64,000 nt of DNA. It comes from Limnoperna fortunei. Lineage: Eukaryota > Mollusca > Bivalvia > Mytilida > Modiolidae. Both the position numbers and the translations under genes were made by a program. The stretch spans positions 2,164,751-2,228,750 of the forward strand of contig OX104122.1 in assembly GCA_944474755.1 (NCBI GenBank), given 5' to 3'. The notes beneath the pieces are model-generated. The model was given only the letters and a program-made list of their open reading frames with translations. It did not search any database and was not told where the DNA came from. Of the stretch, positions 9,403 to 23,734 are shown in pieces (position 1 is the stretch's first letter; every line of letters starts with the position of its first letter).

Positions 9403-12400
9403 GTGAGTTACTTGTGTTTTATCATTTATCTGTGACAACAAATCATTAATAACACATCACACATGACAGACATCAGTCACACAAATTAAATATTTCACAG
9501 TAAGTGTGACCGTCTGAATCAGAAAATATCATAACAATGTCTGCTACAACAGTACATCATGGCTGACTAATTAAATATTTCACCACGAGTGTGACGATTT
9601 ATTTAACTCATGGCTGACATCACCACGAGTGTGACGATTTATTTAACTCATGGCTGACATCACCACGAGTGTGACGATTTATTTAACTCATGGCTGACAT
9701 CACCACGAGTGTGACGATTTATTTAACTCATGGCTGACATCACCACGAGTGTGACGATTTATTTAACTCATGGCTGACATCACCACGAGTGTGACGATTT
9801 ATTTAACTCATGGCTGACATCACCACGAGTGTGACGATTTATTTAACTCATGGCTGACTTCACCACGAGTGTGACGATTTATTTAACTCATGGCTGACAT
9901 CACCACGAGTGTGACGATTTATTTAACTCATGGCTGACATCACCACGAGTGTGACGATTTATTTAACTCATGGCTGACTTCACCACGAGTGTGACGATTT
10001 ATTTAACTCGTATCTTTGTCCTGAATCAGAAAATATCGCGTTTGATTTGATCCGTTACAAAAACTACTTTTGTTATATGTAGGTGTATTACTTACATTGA
10101 GAAGATTTGATGATCAAATGTTTATTTACATAGAATGTTTACAGATAGTTTATTTCTGTTGTAGGACGGACGGAGTCCTTTATTGATGGCATCAGGGAAC
10201 GGCCACACAGAGACAGTGTCCAGGCTGGTGGACCTGGGGGCTGACATTGAGGCCAAGGATGACTGGGTATGTATTTACTTAACTGATTTGTGTGTTTATC
10301 ATTGATCACTAACAACAAATAAGTCACCATTTATTTTATGACTGACACCCTGTACCACTATAATCCTCCATTGTAGGTTGTCTAAGGGGGGGGTTGACTA
10401 TCCCCACCCCCTAGATTATGTACATTTTCTAATTTGTATATTTATACATGTCTGCACACAAAATTGTGCTTGTGTTTTTCATTCTTTTTAGTAAGATGGT
10501 ATTTTTAGTGTACAGGTGTATGTCTGTTGTTCTGGGGATACATACAAGGTTCCCCCACCCCTTATGGCATCAGTTATAATTGTGTTGGCCATGCTGTTAC
10601 TGTGGGCTTAATTGTCGCTAGGGTGGTTGTCCCCACCCCGTCATAACACTGATGATTTATAATCTTCAAAATAGTTGTGATCCCCACCCCATAACTATGT
10701 GTTATTATATTATTGATGATATAATTAGTTTTATTGAGTTGAGTTTGAATCCCCCGGGGAGTTTTCCCAACCCCCTTAATGCATTTATTGGTTATAAAGT
10801 TGGAGACTTATAGTTTTTGTTGCGTTTCTTCTTCTTATTATTATTATTCTTTCTCGCGTCGGGACATTCTCCGGGGAACTTTGTAAATTTTGCACAATGA
10901 TAGACCCCTATGAGATGTGGGTTCTAACCATTTTTCAAGTGTAGGGCCCCTCCCCCAGGGACGTGCCATGCCCCTTCAAATACCTCAAAATTTGATATTT
11001 TTTTTAAATGTCAAAAATAGTTATCATTCCTTCCCTATAACCGTATATATTATTACTCCTTAAAGCAGGACATCATATTAGAATACTCCTTATGATTAGA
11101 CGAAAAATTTTGTGTCAGTGGGGTCATGCCCCTCCCCCTCAAATGAAAAATTTCTTTATATCTTGAAAACCATTGGGATCCCGACCATATAACCATATAT
11201 ATTCTAACTTCTTTTGACAAAACAAATCATTTAGTACCATGGGAGCGTAGGAGTAGGTCTTGCCCCACCCCCCTTAAATGAAAAATATTTAATATCTAGA
11301 AAACCATTGGGATCCCCACCCTATAATCATATATATTCTTACTCTTTATGATTAGAGGAAACAGTTTGTACCATAGGGATGTCATTGGTGTCATGCCCTG
11401 CCCCCTCAAATGACAAATTTCTTTATATCTTGAAAACCATTGGGATCCCCACCCTATAACTATACATATTCTTACTCCTGATGACAAAACGAATCATTTA
11501 AGTACCATGAGAAGGTTGGAGGGGGTCTTGTCCCGCCCCCTGAAATGACAAATTATTTAATATCTTCAAAACCATTGGGATCCCCACCCTATTGCCATAT
11601 ATATTCTTACTCCTTATGATTTTAGGAAACATTTTGTACCATAGGGAGGTCTCAGGGGGTCATGCTGCACCCCCTCAAATGACAAATTTGTTATATCTTG
11701 AAAACCATTGGGATCCCTACCATATAACCATACATATTCTTACTCCTTATGATAAAACAAATCATTAAGTACCATGAGAGGGTTTGAGGGGTCTTGCCCC
11801 ACTCCCTCAAATGACAAATTATTGAATATCTTGAAAACCATTGGGATCCCCACCCTATAACCATATATATTCTTACTCTTTATGATAAGACTAATGATTT
11901 AGTACCATGGGAGGGTCGGAGGGGGTCATGCCCCACCCCCTTAAAATTACTTAATTCTTTTTCTTCTTTTTCTTCTTTCCGTTCTAGTTGTTTTCAAATT
12001 TTCTCTCAGATGCAATGTCCAATCAATACGAAACTTTGGGAACTTGTTAAGGATCACTTGAAGTTTTGCAATCCAATTATGTAATTTTCAAAATGGCTGC
12101 CATTTCCATGGAAACAGGGTAATTATATAGGACATTGCATTATCATGGTAAAAATTTGTATTTCGGCTTTTCAACATGCTCAAGGTTATAGTGGCAATGG
12201 GGGTTCGTTTGGGAGACATCTTGTGTTGGCATCCCATCGCAATTATGAATATTTATTTTCAAATCTGTACAGATCAACACCAAGTGTATGTTTTTCTAAC
12301 GCCAAAATTTCGACCAACCATTTTCTCGGAAACGGTAAATTGGATTGATATGAAACTTTGCCTAAAAATAGGTCATGACTTTAAGTGGTGCACACCAGTT

Positions 12401-15400
12401 TTAAAATTTTAAAATTGGTGTCCATCTTGAAATGGTGGTCATTTTGAAAATGAAAAAGCCTTAAAAATCCAAGAGTAAACATTCAATGAAAATTTGAATG
12501 TAAGTAGAGTATGTTATACCGTACCATATGACGCATCATGGCAGCTTAAAATAGTGGCCATTTTGAAAATGAAAAAAAATCCTTAAAAACACAAAAGTGT
12601 ACTGATTTCGATGACAATTGGAATATAAGTAAAGTAGGTAATACCAAACCACACGACGCACATGTCAACTTTCTATGGTGGCTATTTTGTTTGAATCCAA
12701 GATGGCTGACAAAATTGAAAAATGATCCGATTTGCAGGAAACTTTGTTCCCTGGTAGATTCAGTTGCTATGAATAGATGTCTGAATGAGTACCACCTCAT
12801 GTTGAGAACAAGTGTTAAAGTTCTGTTTTACTGCAATGAATGTAAAGCTGACGACACCATTCTATATCATCATCACAGTGTTCTAGGATTTTTTTGCTAA
12901 CTGAACTTTACACGGGAAAGTGTCCTCCATAAACTGGCTTTCCCACATCTCAAGTAAACTTTCCCACAAAGTTTTAATGACGTGTTAATTTTTAAGAAAA
13001 AATTTACAGATATGTACCAATTGAAGATTTTCTTCTTATACAGAATTGCACAATAGTAATTGTTTCCAAATATAAATATACCGTATTCAGTACACTTATA
13101 TTTGGAAACAACAACTATTTGCAATTCTGTCTAAGAAGCTGGCTTAGGTTTCTTGTTGTACATATTTTTAGGAAACTAACAGTACAAAACCCCCATATAT
13201 TACATATCAAAATATAATTTACACATATTTGTACATAACAAATTTTCATCCTTGTAGATTTTTGTACAAGTCAAAGTAAGAAAAAACTTCATTATTATAT
13301 TATTTAATTCATTACCAAATTTACAAAAAAAAAACGAAAAAAAAACATAGAATTGTTTCCCCAAAAACCGGATTTTGCCCGTTTTACCGGGTTTGATTTG
13401 GTACTTACTGTATTCATATTTGATCTCAAAAATGTTTTGCAGCAGTGGTGAAAACTCAAATTACAAGCGCCTGTATAACATTGATGAAATAATAACGAAA
13501 ACAAATATCCACACTTGATTTTTTTTTATCTTGACTTAAAAAAAAAATAAACTATTGAACAAAATTAATGTATTTTTGTATCCTGCCAGGGCAAGTATGA
13601 ACATTTTTTCAAGAATCACGACTTTTAATGTGTACTTGCCCACGGGTGACCAGGACAACAAAATTGGCTTTCCCGTGCTGAGAAATCACTTTCCACGGGT
13701 GACGGGAAATGGGAATCCTAGAACTCTTAGAGGATCCACATGGGGTTTGGGAACCGGTTATGATCCATAAGTTCATAATCATGTTTAATTCGTATTATGC
13801 TTATACTTATTATGTGATACCATCTGTATGGATATGAGTGTCCGTCCGTATGTCCAATTGGCAGTCCGTCTGTCCGTGCCTCGGTGGTTTCCAGATGATA
13901 ACTTGAAAACACATCAACATATTTTTATTTTAACTTTGCTCAGCTATTAAGTACCATAAAATGAAGATCAAGTTGGATTTTCAGCACAATCCAATTTGTA
14001 GTTTTCGACATGGGCCATTCAAGTTTTTTTTTGGTGAACACTTTGTGGTTTCCAGATGATAACTTGAAAACGTGTCAACAGATTTTATTTAAATTGCATA
14101 TCTATGAAATGCTATAAAATGAAGATCAAGTTCAATTCTCAGCACAATCCAAGTTGTTGTGTTAGACTTGGGCCAATTCAAAGGTTATTTTTGTCAACAA
14201 TTGACAGTTTCCAGATGATAACTTGAGACCACAATCAACAGATTTTTTGTCAAATTTGCACAGCTGTTAAGTACTATAAAATGAAGATCAGGTTGAATTT
14301 TCAGCACAATCCCATATGTAGTTTTTGAGTTGTGTCAATTTGAAGTAATTTTTATAGGTCTAGGGTCAAGGTAAAAATTGTCTTCTGAGATGGACTGTTA
14401 TCATGCTCAGCTGTTTCGTGTAGGATGATACATGTATGTAGTTCAGTAAAATGTGTTAATGAACATTAAAAACTATGCAACGTGGCAGGTATCATTTAAT
14501 AATATTTTTCTTTTTCTAAGACATGAACTTGTCTGCACGATTACGAAAAAATGCTTTGACCAATCAATTTGAAACTTGGGGAGGTTATGGAGGGTCGATC
14601 AGAGTGGTGAATTCAACATGTAAATTTTTCAAGATGACCGCCATTTTCAAAATGGACGTCATATCAACTAAAAGTACATTTCTCAGATCTTGGTAATGGC
14701 TTGAGAGATTTCATTGAAAATCGGTACACATTCAGTGGACTATCCTGAGCATTTAGGGGAAACAAATCTAACATTGCCATTTTGGAATAGCAGCCATATT
14801 CCCCCCTAAAAAAGTAAACTCTCTAGAATTCAAGGAAAATTGACTTTTAGGCATATTTTAATATACTTACTTGAATGAAATTATAATGATTTATTTTCAG
14901 CAATTTAAGTTATTTAGGAAAGAGTATCAATGAAAACCCAGAAAAAATGCATTACAATAGACAGTCAGGGGCATAATCAAATAGCGTTTATAAAAAAATA
15001 AAACTTTTCCATTATTATTGTTTTCTGTGAAGCAACGTAATTTGCGATAGATTTTTCGAATTTCCCGGGCTATTTGGCGACCTTGTGAGACTTTTCGTCG
15101 TATTTAGATGTGCATGCCCTTTCGTCTCCACGTGGGGAAGAACAACAATACAATGACAAAATACGGAAAGTTTGTGAATTTCTGGAGAATTTCAATGCAA
15201 AATGCTACATTTTACGAGTTCATTTTAAAGGCGAGGAACATTTTTGTGAGCGTTGAATATTTTTTTGCAACGAATCAAACATTAATTCTGTCTTTTAGGA
15301 TTATATTCAGGCGGGTGCATCAATGTTTTGATGGTACGCAAGGCCTTCAAAGTTTACTGGGGGTAAAAATAAAGTAACGGGAACAAGTTATTTTATATTT

Positions 15401-18400
15401 TTTTTCATTTTTCTGTGAGATAACTCTGTCGTACTTAGTAGTATTTGTAACTTTGCCATGTTTGCGCTGTAAAATCATGAAAATAAATGAGTGTTGGTGA
15501 AAAAAATCAACATGACCAATTAAGATTAAATTAAATGTCTATGACTATGATCAATTTTGTGAAACCAAATACGTTAAACTATTAACATGATTAAATAACA
15601 AGAACTCTGTTCTTTAACATGTTTAATTATTATTGTACATGTACATGTTGCATGCATGCACTGTATGAATGCATTGGTCATGATGTATTACATTCTGTTT
15701 CACGACATTTGTACATGTAACGTTTGCACGATGTACAATTTACATTTAATTTAAAGGGAGGCAACACAAATTATCACTAAAAAGTAACTCATTTTGGTTA
15801 TAAAAATTATAACCATTTTTGATTATGCCACTGACTGATAGAATAAATGCTTTTTTTTATTATTTGCTAGAATTTTAAATGAAGTACGTGTAAAACTAGT
15901 GTATGTTTTTTATAATTCCAGTAGTTAACAAGTTTATATCAACCAATTTGTTATGCATGTGTATTGATGATATAAATCAGTTTGTTTAGTACATATAAAT
16001 ACTAAATGGTTAAGAAAGTAAGATACATGTTTATGTAAACTTAAACAATATAAGTATTTGTTTTATTCTTTAACGGCTCTCCTTTTTTTACAGGGCAGAA
16101 CACCATATGATGTATCTCAGAATGATGCCATCAGAGAACTACTGAAGGTACATATATTTGTTAGATGAAATATAGAAATATGATTCATAGTCTGTTTTAT
16201 CTGTCTGTTGTCTGCCTGTCTGTCTGCCTGTGTTAGTTAATGTTTTATGTTTAGTATTTTCTATTTATATTGTCTGTCTGCCCTCTTTGTCTTCTGTCTG
16301 TCAAGCCCGCCTGTCTGTTGGTAGTTCTCTGTTTAATGTCAGTCTTTTTGGGGTATTGCGTGCAGGCAATATGGCAGACGGCTTCAAACAGATGGTTTCC
16401 CGTCAATACTAAAACCAATCTTGATGAAACTTTGGATATTGCAAGCTTGCATGAAGACGTAGCTAGGGATTGTATTTGTGGAAAGTCATGGCAAGGTCAC
16501 TGTTACTAAAAATAGAAAAACAGTTTATGGTCAATTACTTCCGTTCGGATAAACCAATCTTACTGAAACTTTGGAAATAGCAAGCTTGCATAAAAACCTA
16601 TCTTGAGTTTGGATTTTGGGCCAATCTGATCATGGTCAAGGTGATCACTGTTACTAAAAATAAAAAAAAACAGTTTCCCGTCAATAACTTTACATCAGAT
16701 GAACCAATCTTGCTGAAGCAAGCTTGCATACGATAAAAACCTAGCTTGGGATTGGATTTTGGGGCAGTCGGGTTCATGGTGCCTGTTAAAAAAAAGCAGG
16801 GGTTGAAAATTTTTTGGGACAAGCCTAAGCCCTGGGCTTTTTTATCTTTGAACCCCTAGGCCCCAACATTAATTAACCAAGCCATAAAAATTATCGGAGC
16901 GATGATTTGAAATTGGATTAGTCATGTATCAATTCGTAAATTGTTTGTCCCCCTAGTAAGGGCATCCTTTGTCTCTGAGAGATTGGGGTATTTTCTTCAA
17001 TATTTGCAATACATATCTTGGGCATTTTCATCTAACTAAACCCAGGGAAACGTCCTTTTCCGTTTGTCTCTTTCATATTTGAGGGCTTAATTTTGATTTT
17101 GTGGGAAAGAAAACAACTTGAATTGTTATTATCAACTTTGCTAAAGCGCCGACAAGATTAAGATCTGTCATCAATAGAAAATCAATATCGATTTGTTTTA
17201 GGCTCTTAAAATAGATTTATGAGTATTTATGGGACAATTTCGACTATATACATGTACACTTTAAGAAACATTGAAAATAAAAAAATTTTATTTTTTGAAG
17301 AAAGATCGAGTCCGACGGGTTTTTTTCATAGGAAATCGGCAAGCCTGAGATTTATTTTTTTTAAGCCCTGGGCATCGGGCTTTAGGAATTTTCAACCCCA
17401 TAAAAGTTTCTGCTTAGTCTACTGCTGAAATTAATTGTTAAATCGTTTAAACCCGGTGTTGTGGCATGACCACGTGTCTTGTCTGTCAATATTGTCTGTC
17501 TGTCTGTCCATCTCTGTTTTATGTCTTTTTTCTGTCAATATTGTCTGTCTGTCCATTTCTGTTTTATGTCTTTTTTACTGTCAATATTGTCTGTCTGTCC
17601 ATCACTGTTTTTGTTTAGTCATTTCTGTCAATATTGTCTATTTGTTGTCTGTTCTTTGTTTAGTAGTTTTATGTCTATTTTACTATCTGTTTTATGTTTA
17701 GTCTTTTCTGTCTATATTGTAGAGGCGAAACATGCAATCAAAGATTGAATTTGCCTACTAAATATGTATGCATTCTGACCTAAACACCACTTTGAATTTT
17801 TGATATTTTGTTTATTTAACAAAACCATGGTAAATTGCCATTTGACCATTTTCCTACATATATCTATAGGAGTTATTGCTCAAGTTTGATGATCATCTTT
17901 TGTATCTCAGGCCTGCCGACCCTTGAAGACCTTCAGGTCTTTAATTCACCTTTTTGTCTTATCTTACCTGTTTTCATGTATTTCTACCGTCCTTACATGT
18001 TTTACTGATGGTCTATATGTCTTGTTTTCAGTTTTCTGGATGTCTTGTCTTGTCTGTCTCTTTTGACTTGACTGTCCTGATCATATTGATCAGTCAGGAT
18101 GAATCTCTTTTCCTGTCTGTGTGTAAATTATGTCTGCAGTCTGTTTTGTTGTGTAATAACCTGTATATATGTATGTCGTCTCATCTTATCCTTGTCTGAT
18201 TCAGTGTCTTTTGTGTCCTGTCTATCGATGTCTGATTTGTCTTTCTGTCTGTTTGTCTGTCTTGACCCTATCTGTATGTTTGTGTGATGTCTGCAGATAT
18301 CTGATTTGTCTTTTTGTCTGTATGTCTATCTTGTCCTGTCTGTAAGTATGTCTGTGGTCTTTTTCTTGTCTGACCATCTACCGGTTTGTCATATATCTGT

Positions 18401-21400
18401 CTCTATATATGTCTCCCATGTGTCCCACCTCTTGTCTGTCTCTTTGTCTGTCCTCTACATGTCTTGTCCTGTCAGTCTGTATGTATATGTATATGTCCAC
18501 CTCTTGTCTGTCTCTGTCTGTCCTCTACATGTCTTCAGTGTTCTAGGATTTTTTTGCTAACTGAACTTTACACGGGAAAGTGTCCTCTATAAACTGGCTT
18601 TCCCACATCACAAGTAATTTTTCCCACAAAGTTTTAATGATGTGTTAATTTTTTAATTAAAAATATACAGATATGTACCAATCGAAGATTTTCTCTTCTT
18701 GTACAGAATTGCACAATAGTTATTGTTTCCAAATATAAATGTACTGTATTCAGTACATTTATATTTGGAAACAACAACTATTTGCAATTCTGTCTAAGAA
18801 GCTGGCTTAGGTTTCTTGCTGTACATATTTTTATAAAACAAACAGTACAAAACCAACAGTACAAAACCCCCATACATCTCAAAATATAATGTACACATAT
18901 TTGTACATAACAAATTTTCATCCTTGTCGATTTTTGTACAAGTCAATGTAAAAAAAAAAAACCAGAAAATTTTTTCCCCAAAAAACCGGTTTTACCGGTT
19001 TTGATTCGGTACTTACTGCAATCATACTTGATCTCAAAAATGTTTTGCAGCAGTAATGAAAACTCGAATTAAAAGCACCTGTATAACATTGATCAAATAA
19101 AAACGAAAACAAATATCCACACTTGATTTTTTTATCTTGATTTAAAAAAATTAAACTTTTGAACAAAATTAATGTATTTTTGTATCCTGTCAGGGCAAGT
19201 ATGAACACTTTTTCAAGAATCCCAACTTTTAATGTGTACTTGCCCACGGGTGACCAGGACAACAAAATTGGCTTTCCCGTGCTGAGAAATCACTTTCCAC
19301 GGGCGACGAGAAATGGGAATCCTAAAACACTGGTCTTGTCCTGTCAGTCTGTATGTATATGTATATGTCCACCTCTTGTCTGTCTCTGTCTGTCCTCTAC
19401 ATGTCTTGTCCTGTCAGTCTGTAGGTATATGTATATGTCCCACCTCTTGCCTGTCTCTGTCTGTCCTCTACATGTCTTGTCCTGTCTGTGTCTGTCCTCT
19501 ACATGTCTTGTCCTGTCAGTCTGTATGTATATGTATATGTCCCACCTCTTGTCTGTCTCTGTCTGTCCTCTACATATCTTGTCCTGTCTGTATATATATA
19601 TATATATATATACAAGTCTAGAAGATTATGCATTGATACAAATGACTGTGTTTCTTGCCGCGGACGTGCCGTGCTATTACTTGGCTTTTGATTACATCTT
19701 GTTGGAATATTTGAGGAAAGCCAAGTAATAGCACGGCACGTCCGCGGCTGGCGGACTTGAAAAGCAACTATTTTGGGTTAAGTTGGAAATGAGAAAGTTT
19801 AAGATTAATATGTTATGACTTGTTTACGTCATTTATTTATATTGACATTCAATGACTAAGGCCAATCATTGGTCAGTCTTCGTCTAAATTTTTGACAAGA
19901 AACACCGTCATTTGTATCGTTGCATAATCTTCTAGACTTGTATATTATTTTTTGTTTATGCTGTATCGTCATGTTTGTCGATCCGATACTTAATAAGCTT
20001 TACTGGTTGGTAGACTCTTTAGACGCTTATATATATATATATATGTATATGACCACTTCTTGTCTGTCCTCTACATGTCTTGTCCTGTCAGTCTGTATGT
20101 ATGTGTATATGTCCCACCTCTTGTCTGTCTCTGTGTCTGTCTTCTACATGTCTTGTCCTGTCAGTCTGTATGTATATGTCCCATCTCTTGTCTGTCTCTG
20201 TGTCTGTCCTCTACATGTCTTGTCCTGTCAGTCTGTATGTATGTCTATATGTTTATGTACCACCTCTTGTCTGTCTCTGTCTGTCCTCTACATGTCTTGT
20301 CCTGTCAGTCTGTATGTATATGTCCCACCTCTTGTCTGTCTCTGTGTCTGTCCTCTACATGTCTTGTCCTGTCAGTCTATGTATATGTCCCTCCTCTTGT
20401 CTGTCTCTGTGTCTGTCCTCTACATGTTTTGTACTGTCAGTCTGTAGGTATGTGTATATGTCCCTCCTCTTGTCTGTCTCTGTGTCTCTCCTCTACATGT
20501 CTTGACCTGTCAGTCTGTATGTACGTGTATGTGTATATGTCCCACCTCTTGTCTGTCTCTGCGTCTGTCCTCTACATGTCTTGTCCTGTCAGTCTGTATG
20601 TATGGGTATATGTCCCACCTCTTGTCTGTCTCTGTGTCTCTCCTCTACATGTCTTGACCTGTCAGTCTGTATGTACGTGTATGTGTATATGTCCCACCTC
20701 TTGTCTGTCTCTGTCCTCTACATGTCTTGACCTGTCAGTCTGTATGTATGGGTATATGTCCCACCTCTTGTCTGTCTCTGCGTCTGTCCTCTACATGTCT
20801 TGTCCTGTCAGTCTGTATGTATGGGTATATGTCCCACCTCTTGTCTGTCTCTGTGTCTCTCCTCTACATGTCTTGACCTGTCAGTCTGTATGTACGTGTA
20901 TGTGTCTATGTCCCACCTCTTGTCTGTCTCTGCGTCTGTCCTATACATGTCTTGTCCTGTCAGTCTGTATGTATGGGTATATGTCCCACCTCTTGTCTGT
21001 CTCTGTCTCTCCTCTACATGTCTTGTCCTGTCAGTCTGTATGTACATGTATGTGTATATGTCCCACCTCTTGTCTGTCTCTGTGTCTGTCCTCGACATGT
21101 CTTGACTTGTCAGTCTGTATGTACGTGTATGTGTATATGTTCCTCCTCTTGTCTGTCTCTGTGTCTCTCCTCTACATGTCTTGTCCTGTCAGTCTGTATG
21201 TACGTGTATGTGTATATGTCCCTCCTCTTGTCTGTCTCTGTGTCTCTCCTCTACATGTCTTGTCCTGTCAGTCTGTATGTATGTGTATATGTCCCACCTC
21301 TTGTCTGTCTCTGTGTCTGTCCTCTACATGTCTTGTCCTGTCAGTCTGTATGTATGTGTATATGTCCCACCTCTTGTCTGTCTCTGTGTCTCTCCTCTAC

Positions 21401-23701
21401 ATGTCTTGTCCTGTCAGTCTGTATGTATGTGTATATGTCCCACCTCTTGTCTGTCTCTGTGTCTCTCCTCTACATGTCTTGTCCTGTCAGTCTGTATGTA
21501 TGTGTATATGTCCCACCTCTTGTCTGTCTCTGTGTCTCTCCTCTACATGTCTTGTCCTGTCAGTCTGTATGTATGTGTATATGTCCCACCTCTTGTCTGT
21601 CTCTGTGTCTCTCCTCTACATGTCTTGTCCTGTCAGTCTGTATGTATGTGTATATGTCCCACCTCTTGTCTGTCTCTGTGTCTCTCCTCTACATGTCTTG
21701 TCCTGTCAGTCTGTATGTATATGTCCCACCTCTTGTCTGTCTCTGTGTCTCTCCTCTACATGTCTTGTCCTGTCAGTCTGTATGTATGTGTATATGTCCC
21801 ACCTCTTGTCTGTCTCTGTGTCTCTCCTCTACATGTCTTGTCCTGTCAGTCTGTATGTATGTGTATGTGTATATGTCCATCCTCTTGTCTGTCTCTGTGT
21901 CTGTCCTCCACATGTCTTGTCCTGTCAGTCTGTATGTACGTGTATGTGTATATGTCCCACCTCTTGTCTGTCTCTGTGTCTGTCCTCTGCATGTCTTGTC
22001 CTGTCTGTATGTATATGTATGTGTATATGTCCCACCTCTTGTCTGTCTCTGTGTCTCTCCTCTACATGTCTTGTCCTGTCAGTCTGTATGTATATGTATG
22101 TGTATATGTCCCTCCTCTTGTCTGTCTCTGTGTCTCTCCTCTACATGCCTTGTCCTGTCAGTCTGTATGTACGTGTATGTGTATATGTCCCTCCTCTTGT
22201 CTGTCTCTGTGTCTGTCCTCTACATGCCTTGTCCTGTCAGTCTGTATGTACGTGTATGTGTATATGTCCCTCCTCTTGTCTGTCTCTGTGTCTGTCCTCT
22301 ACATGCCTTGTCCTGTCAGTCTGTATGTACGTGTATGTGTATATGTCCCTCCTCTTGTCTGTCTCTGTGTCTGTCCTCTACATGCCTTGTCCTGTCAGTC
22401 TGTATGTACGTGTATGTGTATATGTCCCACCTCTTGTCTGTCTCTGTGTCTGTCCTCTACATGCCTTGTCCTGTCAGTCTGTATGTACGTATATGTGTAT
22501 ATGTCCCTCCTCTTGTCTGTCTCTGTGTCTGTCCTCTACATGTCTTGACCTGTCAGTCTGTATGTACGTGTATGTGTATATGTCCCTCCTCTTGTCTGTC
22601 TCTGTGTCTGCCCTCTACATGTCTTGTCCCGTCAGTCTGTATGTACGTGTATGTGTATATGTCCCTCCTCTTGTCTGTCTCTGTGTCTCTCCTCTACATT
22701 TCTTGTCCTGTCAGTCTGTATGTACGTGTATGTGTATATGTCCCACCTCTTGTCTGTCTCTGTGTCTGTCCTCTACATGTCTTGTCCTGTCAGTCTGTAT
22801 GTACGTGTATGTGTATATGTCCCACCTCTTGTCTGTCTCTGTGTCTGTCCTCTACATGTCTTGTCCTGTCAGTCTGTATGTATGTGTATATGTCCCACCT
22901 CTTGTCTGTCTCTGTGTCTGTCCTCCACATGTCTTGTCCTGTCAGTCTGTATGTACGTGTATGTGTATATGTCCCACCTCTTGTCTGTCTCTGTGTCTGT
23001 CCTCTACATGTCTTGTCCTGTCAGTCTGCATGTACGTGTATGTGTATATGTCCCACCTCTTGTCTGTCTCTGTGTCTGTCCTCTACATGTCTTGTCCTGT
23101 CAGTCTGTATGTACGTGTATGTGTATATGTCCCACCTCTTGTCTGTCTCTGTGTCTGTCCTCTACATGTCTTGTCCTGTCAGTCTGTATGTACATGTATG
23201 TGTATATGTCTGGCTATCACTTGCTTGTCATTTAATGTTCTTGTCTGGGTTGCCTATATATTATTGTTTTAATTACCTTTGTATTTGTGTATATTCTCAC
23301 ATTTTAGTATTATTGAAAATATGTTCTAGTAATAATTAAATGATGATCATTTACATGTCCTGAATATACTGAAATATTGTTTTCTGGACGTAAAACAACA
23401 ATCAATCAATCAATCTGTATAAATGTAATGTTCTTGTCTGGATGGGCTGTCTGACTCCATGTTATGTTTTGTCCTGTGTGTATTCTGGTGTGAATCTATT
23501 GTAATTGCTGTCTGTCTCGTCTATATTTCTTTCTGCCATGTCCTGTATGTGTTGTTCGAGTCTGTTTTGTCCTGTCTGTAAAGGTATCTGTTTTCTTTAT
23601 GTCTAGGTATGACTGTCTCATTAGCTCACCTGACCCAAAGGGTCATGTGAGCTATTGTTATCACTTTGCGTCCGTCGGCGTCGTCGTCGTCGTCGTCGTC
23701 G

Positions 23702-23734
<33 letters not shown>

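Noticed and set aside
9244..9435. Single-exon 63-codon ORF around the first ankyrin repeat
   Set aside because: The first 24 codons are intronic. Only 9316-9402 has ankyrin character and splice borders.
15108..15377. 89-codon frame in the ankyrin intron
   Set aside because: No recognisable domain, no splice-site and phase fit to the flanking exons.
20060..23339. Very long open frames (1,070, 795 and 455 codons) that look like a Cys-rich repetitive protein
   Set aside because: They lie wholly in a 73/79-bp tandem array, all three frames are open at once, and the exons on both sides belong to an unrelated gene whose intron this is.
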